Shown here piece by piece: positions 37,196-45,114 of a stretch of 64,000 bases of DNA. The stretch is from DATKHR01 sp036557365 (GTDB lineage Bacteria > Acidobacteriota > Vicinamibacteria > Vicinamibacterales > CAVVIG01). Location of the stretch: NCBI GenBank assembly GCA_036557365.1, contig DATBHR010000081.1, positions 1-64,000 on the forward strand. Direction: 5' to 3'. A program made the translations under genes and the position numbers. The notes under the pieces were generated by a model that was given only the letters and a program-made list of their open reading frames with translations, searched no databases and was not told the DNA's origin. Position 1 is the first letter of the stretch; each line of letters opens with the position of its first letter.

Positions 37196-38224
37196 TCACC
37201 AGGCGAATCCCGCCTGTTCGGGTTCGTTGATTTCCTGATCCGGATCGTCCACGCCACGTGCGCCCGCGTTCTCGCGTGGCGCCAGCCCGTACCGGTCCTG
37301 CAGCACACGGACCATCGCTTTCACTTCCTTCGTGTACGAGTCGGGCGGACGCTTGCCGACGTAGAGGCGTTCGAACCGCGGCAGCATCGACGGGAATTCG
37401 TGGGCGATGAACTTCATGAAATGGGTGCGCGTCCCGTCCTGGAGGTACATCACGTTGTACCCGACGAAACGCGCGCCGTGGTCCGCGATGGACTTGATCG
37501 TCTGTTCGACCTTCGCGCGTGACGACGAGAAGCCGGGGACGATCGGAGCCATCAGGACGCCGGCGTTGACACCCGCGTCCACTAGCGTCCGTACCGCGCG
37601 AAGCCGCTGCAACGGGTGCGCTGTCCCGGGCTCGAGCGTCTGCCACGCGTCTTCATCCACCGTCGGCACGCTCATGTAGACCGTGCAGCGTGCGACGCGC
37701 GCGTGTTCAGCGAGGACGTCCGCGTCGCGGACGACCATCGGGCCCTTCGTGACAAGTCCGAAGGGCGTTCGTCCGCGGGTCAGCGCGCGAATCACCTCCC
37801 GCGAAATCTTGTAGTGGCCTTCGATCGGCTGATACGGATCGGTCGCGGTCCCGAACGCGACCGTCTCCCGCGTCCAGGCTGGACGATCGAGCTCTCGCTT
37901 CAGCACATCGACGAAATTGCGCTTCACGAGGATGACGCTCGCGAACTCGTCGTCCGTGTTCATCTCGAACTGGACGTGATACCGGCGGGCGAAGCAGTAG
38001 TGGCAGCCGTGCGTGCACCCGCGATAGGGATTCAACGTCCAGTTGAACGGCATGCCCTTGACGCGGTTGAGCGCCGACCGGCAGGTGACTTCCTGGTAGC
38101 GCGCGTGGTCCGCGCGCCGCTCGGCCTCGCTCAGCGAATCGGCGCCGCCGCGTTTGACGGCGAGAGCGATCTCGCGCGTGGTCGGTTTGCGCGGACCCAG
38201 ATCAAAGAGGAGGGGAAAATCCAT
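37196..38224 (-). CDS. Radical SAM protein (Rv2578c / SplB-related family)
   Basis: A 342-residue protein with the radical SAM cysteine motif CTHGCHYC (CX3CX2C) after NPYRGC. Family hallmarks follow: FGTATDPYQPIEGHYKISRE and PFGLVTKGPMVVRDADVL. Distantly related to spore photoproduct lyase, but members outside spore formers have no established reaction. The C-terminal tail (about 310-342) is acidic and disordered. It is convergent with the Clp gene (21-bp gap). Confidence 0.9.
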   Translation of the reverse strand: MDFPLLFDLGPRKPTTREIALAVKRGGADSLSEAERRADHARYQEVTCRSALNRVKGMPFNWTLNPYRGCTHGCHYCFARRYHVQFEMNTDDEFASVILVKRNFVDVLKRELDRPAWTRETVAFGTATDPYQPIEGHYKISREVIRALTRGRTPFGLVTKGPMVVRDADVLAEHARVARCTVYMSVPTVDEDAWQTLEPGTAHPLQRLRAVRTLVDAGVNAGVLMAPIVPGFSSSRAKVEQTIKSIADHGARFVGYNVMYLQDGTRTHFMKFIAHEFPSMLPRFERLYVGKRPPDSYTKEVKAMVRVLQDRYGLAPRENAGARGVDDPDQEINEPEQAGFAW

Positions 38225-38319
38225 GGCCGGCAGATTCGATGTCCCGAGCGAACTTACGTCTTTTGTTCGCTCTCATCATCGGTCTGCGGCCGCCGCGCTG
38301 TCAAGCAGCGCGTGTGGCG

Positions 38320-38529
38320 TTACTTCGGTTTCGTTGACGCGTGGTGACTGGTCGACTTCTTCGAGCTGTGCGTCTTCTTGTGCGCAGTCGACTTCTTCGT
38401 CGACGACGAATGCGCAGTCGTCTTGTGCTTCGAGTGCGTGTGGCTCGTGGTGGCAGCCTCGGCGCTCGGGGCAACGAGGAACGCGGCCACGACGCCGGCG
38501 AACGCGGTCCTAACGATGAGTTTCATCAT
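38320..38529 (-). CDS. Small secreted Lys/His/Ser/Thr-rich protein
   Basis: A 69-residue protein (68 if the second ATG is used). The signal peptide is MKLIVRTAFAGVVAAF, cleaved near PSAEAA. The mature part, about 45 residues, is almost only Lys, His, Ser, Thr and Ala, with repeated HSK, KKS and KKTH motifs and no fold signature. Highly basic exported peptides of this kind (for example Asr-like) may bind nucleic acid, anionic polymers or metals. No function can be assigned. It is followed by a 95-bp gap to the radical SAM gene. Confidence 0.7.
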   Translation of the reverse strand: MMKLIVRTAFAGVVAAFLVAPSAEAATTSHTHSKHKTTAHSSSTKKSTAHKKTHSSKKSTSHHASTKPK

Positions 38530-38577
38530 GGAGAGCGATGGTACCACCGATCGTGTGAACTGATGAGTCAGTACGCA

Positions 38578-38589
38578 CCTTATATAAGG
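38578..38589 (-). promoter_or_regulatory. Palindromic CCTTATATAAGG, candidate -10/operator
   Basis: A perfect 12-bp palindrome 49 bp upstream of the small secreted protein's ATG. Its TATA-rich centre is the only A/T-rich site in this gap and could be a -10 element. A matching -35 is not obvious. Confidence 0.4.
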
Positions 38590-38605
38590 AATCGGCAAAG
38601 GTCGC

Positions 38606-39517
38606 TCAGAGCAGATAGGCGAGGGCGAAGCCAATCTGCGCAACGAACATCATGCGGTACATGTGCGCCCACGACACGTGGTTCTCTTCGACGGCCAGGT
38701 CCTCGGGCCGTCGCAGCATCAGGTAGCACACGTAGATGCCGTAGACGGTCATGACGAGTCCGAGCAACTGCAGCAGCCAGAAGTTGCCCGTCAGGATGCC
38801 GAGCCACGCACCGACCGGAATCATCACGAACGGGACGACGAATGACGGCGAGATCATCCACGCCGCGCGGCGGACGCCGTATTGAATCGGCAGCGTGCGG
38901 CATCCGCCCAGCCTGTCGCCGTCCATGTCCGCGAAATCCTTCGTCGTCGTTGCGCCGAGCAGGAAGAGGCCGAAGATCGCGCCGATGTACCACGGCTCGA
39001 CGCCGACGATCGTCTTCACCGACGACCAGCCCGCGACTTTGAGCAGCGTGCCGCGCGGGATCGCAATCGTGACGTTGGCCCAGATGCCGAGGCGCTTCGT
39101 CCGCAGCGGCGGCATCGAATAGATGAAGGTGCAGACGACGGCGATCGCGACGAGCCAGAAGCATTCGTGACGCCCGCCGGGCGCCACCAGCCAGGCGAGG
39201 ATCAGCGAGAGCGCGTAGGTGACAACGGTGAAACGCCACGCCTGCGCGATCGTCAGGCGGCCGCTCGTCAGCGGCCGCTTCGGCTTGTTGATGCGATCGA
39301 TCTCCAGGTCGTAAATCTGATTGAGCGCGTTGTTGCCCGCGTTGAGCGTCGCGGCCATTAGCGCGCCCGTGACCGGCGGGATCAACAGTCCCGCGCTCCA
39401 CGCCTCGGGCGGTGCGGCGCCGACCGCCGTCAGCGCACCCGAGATGAAACCGAGCGCCGGGGCGACGAGCGTGAACGGTCGTCCGAGCTCGAAGTACGCC
39501 TTTGCGGTTCCGCTCAC
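38606..39517 (-). CDS. UbiA-family prenyltransferase (ChlG/BchG- or DGGGP-synthase-like)
   Basis: A 303-residue membrane protein with about nine hydrophobic segments. The first Asp-rich motif is NQIYDLEIDRINKPKRPL (DX3D), the classic Mg/diphosphate site; the second is KDFADMDGDRLGG. FIYSMPPLRTKRLG resembles the Y-S-x-PP-L-R-x-K loop of chlorophyll synthases and related enzymes. It transfers a prenyl chain from prenyl diphosphate to an acceptor that the sequence does not reveal. It begins 7 bp after the DUF92 fusion gene, and no pigment genes are in the window. Confidence 0.88.
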   Translation of the reverse strand: MSGTAKAYFELGRPFTLVAPALGFISGALTAVGAAPPEAWSAGLLIPPVTGALMAATLNAGNNALNQIYDLEIDRINKPKRPLTSGRLTIAQAWRFTVVTYALSLILAWLVAPGGRHECFWLVAIAVVCTFIYSMPPLRTKRLGIWANVTIAIPRGTLLKVAGWSSVKTIVGVEPWYIGAIFGLFLLGATTTKDFADMDGDRLGGCRTLPIQYGVRRAAWMISPSFVVPFVMIPVGAWLGILTGNFWLLQLLGLVMTVYGIYVCYLMLRRPEDLAVEENHVSWAHMYRMMFVAQIGFALAYLL

Positions 39518-39524
39518 GCTCGAC

Positions 39525-40856
39525 TCAGCGCCACGCCACGGCGACGACGGCCGCGACGGCAGTGTTGATGAAGTTCAGCATGTCGTTGTTCAGGATACCC
39601 GGTCCTTCGAGCGTCGCACCGAGCGCGCTCTCGACGAGCGCTCCAACGGTCGCGGCCACGACGATGATAACGATCGTGTTGGAGGGGACGAGACCGAGGG
39701 CCACCGCAAGTGCTCCGAGCGCCATTGCCGCGACGATGCCGGCAGCGGTGCCTTCGAGCGACATCGCTCCCGGCGTGCCCGGTTTGACGCGCCGCATCGT
39801 CGTGAGCAGGAACGTCGATCGTCCCCAGGCCTTTCCCACCTCGCTCGCGACGGTATCGCTGCCGCCGGCGGTCAGCGCGGCGACGAACGCGAGCAGCGCC
39901 TGCGCCTTGAACGGTGTGGAGACCGCAAGGACCGCCGCAATCGCCGCGATGCCGCAATTGGCGAACGCATTACCCGCTCCGCGTCGTCCACCGCGCTCCT
40001 CGGCGATCCCGAGCATTGTCTTTCGCTCGAGTCCGACGCGTGACGTGACGGCCGCGACGAGAAATGCCGCGAAGAGGAACGTCCACCCCGCGCCGCCGCC
40101 GCAGGCGTAGATGACGATGCCGACGAACGCGCCGCCGAGCATGCCGGAGAGCGTCACGGTCTTCGCGCGGTATCCCAGCCACGAAACGATCGCGTTGACG
40201 AGGATCGCCCATGGCAGCGCGGCGGTGAGCGCCGGCCACGAATTGGCAAAGGCGGTTCGCGACATCAGGCTCGCGGCCCACAGGGTGGCGGCCGCCGCGA
40301 CCGGAACCGAGATGTTGTCGTCGAGGCGAACCGGCAGCGTCTCGACGAACGCCGCGCCGATTGCGGCGAGCACCGGCGCGACGAGCGCGAAGGCGACGGG
40401 GGGAATCGGTGTCACAGCGGGACGTGTCCACATCGCGAGCGCGACGCCAGCCGCGGCGGCGCAGACGATGAACGCCACCGTCCCGGCGATCGTTTTCTCT
40501 CGATTCCACGCCAGGCGGGTGCGTCCCCATCGCTGACCGGCGAGCGTGGCGAAGCCGTCGCCGAACGCGAGGATGGCCCACGACGCCGCCGCGATGTCGG
40601 GCCTTCTGGGAAAGAAGAGGATCAGCGTCAGGACTGCCGCCGGATACAACAGGATTCCGAGCGGAAAACCGCGCGCGTGATCGAGCGGACGGTACAGCCG
40701 CGTCCCGCCGATGTTCGGGAGAACGAATGCGTTGAAGAACAACGCGAACGCTGCGAGCGCGGCCGCCTGCCACCAGAGCAAATCGCGCAGGAGCAACGCG
40801 AAGCAGCCGGAGCCCGCGTGGACCCACTGACGCGCGCGCTCGGAATGGGTCGTCAC
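39525..40856 (-). CDS. Fusion of phytol/prenol-kinase-like (VTE5/FOLK) and DUF92 (VTE6-like) domains
   Basis: A 443-residue polytopic protein. The N-terminal half (1 to about 190) has the CTP-dependent polyprenol kinase signature FGDGFATLAGQRWGR followed by NREKTIAGTVA. The C-terminal half (about 215-440) is DUF92, with GGSDTVASEVGK, RRVKPGTPGAMSLEGTAAG and several membrane segments. In plants and cyanobacteria VTE5 phosphorylates phytol and VTE6 (DUF92) phosphorylates phytyl phosphate. One polypeptide could thus turn a prenyl alcohol into prenyl diphosphate. GTG 40854-40856 overlaps the SDR stop by 4 bp; the open frame to 41231 is a shadow. Confidence 0.85.
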   Translation of the reverse strand: MTTHSERARQWVHAGSGCFALLLRDLLWWQAAALAAFALFFNAFVLPNIGGTRLYRPLDHARGFPLGILLYPAAVLTLILFFPRRPDIAAASWAILAFGDGFATLAGQRWGRTRLAWNREKTIAGTVAFIVCAAAAGVALAMWTRPAVTPIPPVAFALVAPVLAAIGAAFVETLPVRLDDNISVPVAAAATLWAASLMSRTAFANSWPALTAALPWAILVNAIVSWLGYRAKTVTLSGMLGGAFVGIVIYACGGGAGWTFLFAAFLVAAVTSRVGLERKTMLGIAEERGGRRGAGNAFANCGIAAIAAVLAVSTPFKAQALLAFVAALTAGGSDTVASEVGKAWGRSTFLLTTMRRVKPGTPGAMSLEGTAAGIVAAMALGALAVALGLVPSNTIVIIVVAATVGALVESALGATLEGPGILNNDMLNFINTAVAAVVAVAWR

Positions 40857-41797
40857 GCGGCGGCGGTCGGGAGCGCCGCGAGCGTCCGGCGCAGGCCTTC
40901 GGCAAGCGGCGTCATCGTGTAGCCGAGGTCGCGGACCGCCTCGGAGCTGTCGAGCGACCAATCGTGGCGGAAGATCTCGACCGCGCCGCGCGTGATGAGC
41001 GGCGTCGCGCCGAAGATCGACGCGCGGTATTCCTCGACGAGCCCGAGCGCGTCGGCAACGGCGAACGGCATTCGCGTCGGCAAACGCCGCCCCTTGAGCG
41101 CTGCGACGATCTCGAACGCGCGACGCTGCGGTGCGTTCTCGCCGCCGAGCGCGTACCGCGCGCCTACGCTGCCGCGTTCGAGCGCCGCGCGGTGTCCCGC
41201 GGCCACATCGTCCACGTATGCAAACGACCACCGCATCTCAGGACCCACGAGCGCAGGCAGCCTGTGCCGGAGATAGTCCACGACGAGACGTCCGAGCAGG
41301 TTTCCCTCGGTGAGCGAGCCTGGACCGTAGATCACTCCCGGATAGAGCCGAACGATCGGAACGCCGTCCCGCGCGGCGTCCGCAGCGACGCCGTCGGCGA
41401 GCACTTTCGTCCGCTGATAGTCGTTCGCCTCGATCGGACTCGTTTCGCCATGCGGCGGCAGCGCGAGGAAGGACGACGTGTACACGAGCCGCGACACCCT
41501 GGCCGCCTTCGCGGCGGCGACGACGTTCCGCAGGCCGCCCACGTTCACGTCGTCGAAGTCCTCGCGGCGGCGCTGCCAGATGCTGACGAGCGCGGCGACG
41601 TGCACGATTGCGTCGCAGCCGGCGGCCGCGCGTGCGACCGCGGCCGCGTCGCGGACGTCGCCGTCCACAGCCGTACCCGCGACGCCGCTGCGGCTTGCGG
41701 TGCGGGAGAAGATGACGAGGTCGTGGCGCGCGGCCGACAGCGCGGCGGCGACGGCGCGTCCCAGGTATCCGGTGCCGCCCGTCAGCAGGACGCGCAC
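40853..41797 (-). CDS. Extended SDR, DFR/HpnA/farnesol-dehydrogenase-like
   Basis: A 314-residue NAD(P)-dependent oxidoreductase. The Rossmann glycine motif is VLLTGGTGYLG at residue 3, followed by VNVGGLRNVV, YTSSFLAL, the catalytic Y-x3-K in DYQRTKVLAD, RLYPGVIYGPG and YALGGENA. The tail IFRHDWSLDSSEAVRDLGY matches dihydroflavonol-reductase-type proteins. To my eye it is closest to the plant farnesol dehydrogenase and HpnA branch. The start is GTG 41797, one base after the previous stop; it overlaps the kinase fusion gene by 4 bp. Substrate inferred from context: prenyl alcohol or a sugar nucleotide. Confidence 0.85.
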   Translation of the reverse strand: MRVLLTGGTGYLGRAVAAALSAARHDLVIFSRTASRSGVAGTAVDGDVRDAAAVARAAAGCDAIVHVAALVSIWQRRREDFDDVNVGGLRNVVAAAKAARVSRLVYTSSFLALPPHGETSPIEANDYQRTKVLADGVAADAARDGVPIVRLYPGVIYGPGSLTEGNLLGRLVVDYLRHRLPALVGPEMRWSFAYVDDVAAGHRAALERGSVGARYALGGENAPQRRAFEIVAALKGRRLPTRMPFAVADALGLVEEYRASIFGATPLITRGAVEIFRHDWSLDSSEAVRDLGYTMTPLAEGLRRTLAALPTAAA

Positions 41798-41798
41798 G

Positions 41799-42740
41799 TC
41801 AGCGTCTCCAGTACTCCAGCAGGTCGTCGATGGTCTGATCGAGCGAGATCGTCGGCGTCCAGCCGAGCCGCTCGCGGATGCGCGTGGGATCGCCGACGAG
41901 CAGCGGAGTATCGCTCGGCCGATAGCGTGCAGGATCCGTCTGGATGGTGACGGCGACTCGTGCGCGCGCGACGATCTTGTCGAGCAGCTCGCGGATGGTG
42001 ATGGCGACGCCTGAGCAGACATTGAAGGTGTCGCCCTGCTGCCCGTGTTCGAGTATGAGCCGGTACGCGCGGACCGTGTCGCGCACGTCGGTCAAATCGC
42101 GGCGCGCATCGAGATTGCCCACCGAAACGGTTGGTTCCCAGCGTCCGCGCTCGATGTCAGCGATGCGACGCGCAAACCCCGGCGCGGCAAACATCGGTCC
42201 CTGCCTCGGTCCGGTGTGGTTGAACGCCCGGGCGACCGTGACGATGACCCGTGGGCTCGAGTGGCAGGCGAGCATCTCTTGTGCGAGCTTGCTCAGGCCG
42301 TACGGATTTCCAGGTACGACCGGATCCGTTTCGCGAAGCGGCCGATCGGCGGGCGTGTAGACGAGCGCGGAGCTCGGAATCAGCACGCGCGTCTCGACGT
42401 TCGTGCGGTCCAGGGCATCGAGCAGGTAGTGCGTCCCGCGAACGTTCGTCGCGAAGGTCGATGCCGTCTTGTCCCAGGCGCGGCCAACGTGCGCGGCGCC
42501 GGCGCAATGATAGACGGCCGTCGGCTTGAGGCGATCGATCGCGGCCCGCACGGCCTGCCGATCGAGCACATCGACAGATTCCCAGATCACGCGGCCGTCC
42601 GCCGGAGCGGAGTCGTTTGCCTCGTCTCCGGGACGCCGCCACCCGACGATGGAGTCGCCCGCGGTGAGCGTCGGCGTGAGCAGATCGAGGAGGTGGCTGC
42701 CCGCGAATCCCGCGGCGCCGGTGACCAGCGTGGTCGCCAT
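41799..42740 (-). CDS. Rmd-like NDP-sugar reductase/epimerase (extended SDR)
   Basis: A 313-residue SDR with TLVTGAAGFAGSHL at the N-terminus, Y-x3-K in NPYGLSKLAQE, and FNHTGPRQ, VGNLDARRDLTDVRDTV and NVCSG. These blocks are typical of GDP-4-keto-6-deoxy-D-mannose reductase (Rmd), which makes GDP-D-rhamnose, and of GDP-mannose 4,6-dehydratase relatives. A role in O-antigen or other envelope sugar supply fits its position directly after lptD (10-bp gap). The exact sugar is not decided by sequence. Confidence 0.85.
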   Translation of the reverse strand: MATTLVTGAAGFAGSHLLDLLTPTLTAGDSIVGWRRPGDEANDSAPADGRVIWESVDVLDRQAVRAAIDRLKPTAVYHCAGAAHVGRAWDKTASTFATNVRGTHYLLDALDRTNVETRVLIPSSALVYTPADRPLRETDPVVPGNPYGLSKLAQEMLACHSSPRVIVTVARAFNHTGPRQGPMFAAPGFARRIADIERGRWEPTVSVGNLDARRDLTDVRDTVRAYRLILEHGQQGDTFNVCSGVAITIRELLDKIVARARVAVTIQTDPARYRPSDTPLLVGDPTRIRERLGWTPTISLDQTIDDLLEYWRR

Positions 42741-42750
42741 TCAGGAAAGA

Positions 42751-45114
42751 TTACCGCGGGACGCCGCTCAGCGCGCCGTTGAACGGCGAGAAGTTGCCGA
42801 GGCCGGCGAGCGTGAAGGACAGAAAGAACCGGTGATCGGAGGGCAGCTGCGCGTACGGATTGTTATAGACCATGTACTGCACCGCCAGGCCGCAGCACTG
42901 CGCGTTGTAGAACCCGGTCATCTGCTGCTGAAGAAAGGCCGACCGGAGAATGTCGTAGTTCATCGAGTACGTGACACCGTACTTGTTGTCGCGTGTCCGG
43001 ATGTTCGTGGACGCGTTGATGAAGTCGTCGAGCTGCGTCGGGTCGTTGAAGCCAGGCAGTTGTTCGATGAAGCCCTTCTTGCTCCAGCCGACGCTGGCCT
43101 GCACCTGCTGCGACCAGGAGTAGGTGCCGTTGATCGTGATCAAACGCAGCTTGTAGTAGTGGCTGTCGAACTCCGCCGTCATCGTGCTGGAGAGCGTGTT
43201 GCTCGGCGCGGCGCGGACGCTGAGGGCGATCGGCGAAAAATTGCTCGGATTGCCGCCGCCGACGAGCGTGCTCTGGTAGGTGTGGTCGAAGGCGGCGCCT
43301 TCCGGGTTGTTGTAGTAGCTCTGGCGCAGGTCCACGGTCACGATTTCGCGGGCCACGGCCGGCTGGCCCGGCGCAAGCTTTCGCTTCGCATAGAAGCGAT
43401 TCGTCAGGGCGTAAGAGACCTGCGTGCCGCCGACGAACGCGTCGGTTCCGTCGAAGTAGACAAGCTGCCGCGGATCGTCGACGTTGGTCGTCTTCTGCAG
43501 CATCAGCGACGGTTCGATGGTGTGCTTGAACTTCTCGGCGTAGTTGTTGTCGGGTGTGTCCCAGATCCGATTGAAGACCGGGCCGACGATCTGCGTCTGG
43601 AAGTTGAAGAACTGACGGTTGTACGACTCGTCGGTGATGTGCTGCGGCACGGCTCCGGTCGGATCGTACGGCGACAGAATCCGGCTGTAGAACGTGTCGC
43701 GCCACGCGACGGTGGAGTTGGCCGTTAGCCATCCCCATTTCTTGAACGGGTACCTGACCTGCGGAAAGAAATCGAATCGATTCAGCGTCTGATCGTTGAC
43801 GGTCGTGACCGGAAGATTGGTGTTCGGATCGGTCGATGTGCTGGTGCCCTGCGACAGGAGGTGGGCGAACTCAGTCCCCATCGTGAAGTAGAAGTCCGAG
43901 TTGAAAATCGGCCGCTCGTTGCGCGACACCGCGATCCGGGGCCAGCCGCCGGACAGGACCGAGTTGTTGGCATCGTAGAAGTACTCGCTGTGGTCGAACG
44001 TCGCGTTCAGCGAATAGGCGTTCCAGGCGCCGACCAGATTGCCGCCGTAGGACCGCTGGTTGCGGCTCAGGTCGTAGACGTTCGTGTTGAACGTCTGCGA
44101 GGTGACGATGCTCGAGAAGTAGTCGATGCGGCCGCGCAGCCGAAGGTTGCCTGGAAGCGTCTGGTTGGCGTTGCCGTGGATTTCGTACGAGCGGCTCGCC
44201 GGAATCGTATCGCCTTGGCTGCCGTCCTCCAGCACGTAGCTGGTCTCTTTCTGGTCCAGGAGATACGTCCGGATGGTGCCGTCGGAGCCGCCGCCGAAGT
44301 TGTAGCGGTACTCGCCGCCGACGCCCTGGCCGATTTTCGAGTACCAGTCGTGCGCGATCGTTGCGTCCTGACTGCGATCGATCGCCCAGAAGAACGCGTT
44401 GTGCAGCGACTGTCCCCGCAGCGTCGAGGCGCCGTAGGTGGGGATCAGAAAACCTGTCGCGCGGCCATCCTTGTTGGTCGGGTAGTACATGACCGGGAAG
44501 TAGAGCATCGGGACGCCCTTCACCGTCATCACCGCGTTCTTCATGAACGTGTAGTGATCGAGGTTGAGGAGCACTGACGTTGCGGTCATGTCCCAGCGCG
44601 GCGTCGGCTGTACGCACGACGAGAAGCCGCCCTTGATGATCTTGTACTTCTTCGGCCCGACCTTCTCGACGGTCTCGCCGAAGAAGTAGACGACGGTGTC
44701 CTGTCCCGAGACGGGCGGCGGCGCGATGGTCCCCGGCCGCACGGTCTGCTTCTGCGGCTGCACCGTCGCGATGCCGCTCGCGTTGTAGAACGTCCCGAGC
44801 CACGTTTTCGTGTTGAATTCGGCGCGCTCGGCGGCGATGCGGTTGTTGCCCTGCGACAGCACGACGTTGCCCGTGGCGATGGCGCGATCTTCGTCTTCGA
44901 AAAATTCGACTTGATCGGCGAACAGCACGGATTTCTGTACTGGATCTCGGAGTTCGACGTTCCCCTGGCGGATGTAGTGTTTCTGATTGATGACGATGGC
45001 GGTGTCGCTCTTCTGTTCCTGCGACGAGCTCTGAATGGTACCGGTTTGTGCAGAGGCGTCGTTCGCCGCCAGGACAACGGCGACGAGGCACGCCAGGCGG
45101 CGAATCACGCTCAA
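42751..45114 (-). CDS. lptD: LPS-assembly protein LptD
   Basis: Outer-membrane beta-barrel that inserts LPS with LptE. The 787-residue precursor has a signal peptide (VIRRLACLVAVVLAANDASAQ), an OstA/LptA-like beta-jellyroll (about 35-180, with YIRQGNVELRDP, ATGNVVLSQGNNRIAAERAEF-type repeats) and a large C-terminal barrel ending near SFTLAGLGNFSPF. The KGVPMLYFPVMYYPTNKDGR block is characteristic. The start is TTG 45114 (4-bp overlap with folC) or GTG 45108; frames further upstream lie inside folC. Few cysteines are present, so E. coli-like disulfide rearrangement is doubtful. Confidence 0.92.
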   Translation of the reverse strand: MSVIRRLACLVAVVLAANDASAQTGTIQSSSQEQKSDTAIVINQKHYIRQGNVELRDPVQKSVLFADQVEFFEDEDRAIATGNVVLSQGNNRIAAERAEFNTKTWLGTFYNASGIATVQPQKQTVRPGTIAPPPVSGQDTVVYFFGETVEKVGPKKYKIIKGGFSSCVQPTPRWDMTATSVLLNLDHYTFMKNAVMTVKGVPMLYFPVMYYPTNKDGRATGFLIPTYGASTLRGQSLHNAFFWAIDRSQDATIAHDWYSKIGQGVGGEYRYNFGGGSDGTIRTYLLDQKETSYVLEDGSQGDTIPASRSYEIHGNANQTLPGNLRLRGRIDYFSSIVTSQTFNTNVYDLSRNQRSYGGNLVGAWNAYSLNATFDHSEYFYDANNSVLSGGWPRIAVSRNERPIFNSDFYFTMGTEFAHLLSQGTSTSTDPNTNLPVTTVNDQTLNRFDFFPQVRYPFKKWGWLTANSTVAWRDTFYSRILSPYDPTGAVPQHITDESYNRQFFNFQTQIVGPVFNRIWDTPDNNYAEKFKHTIEPSLMLQKTTNVDDPRQLVYFDGTDAFVGGTQVSYALTNRFYAKRKLAPGQPAVAREIVTVDLRQSYYNNPEGAAFDHTYQSTLVGGGNPSNFSPIALSVRAAPSNTLSSTMTAEFDSHYYKLRLITINGTYSWSQQVQASVGWSKKGFIEQLPGFNDPTQLDDFINASTNIRTRDNKYGVTYSMNYDILRSAFLQQQMTGFYNAQCCGLAVQYMVYNNPYAQLPSDHRFFLSFTLAGLGNFSPFNGALSGVPR

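Noticed and set aside
38578..38589. CCTTATATAAGG resembling a eukaryotic CArG/SRF box
   Set aside because: The match has no meaning in this bacterial setting; kept only as a candidate TATA-rich promoter element.
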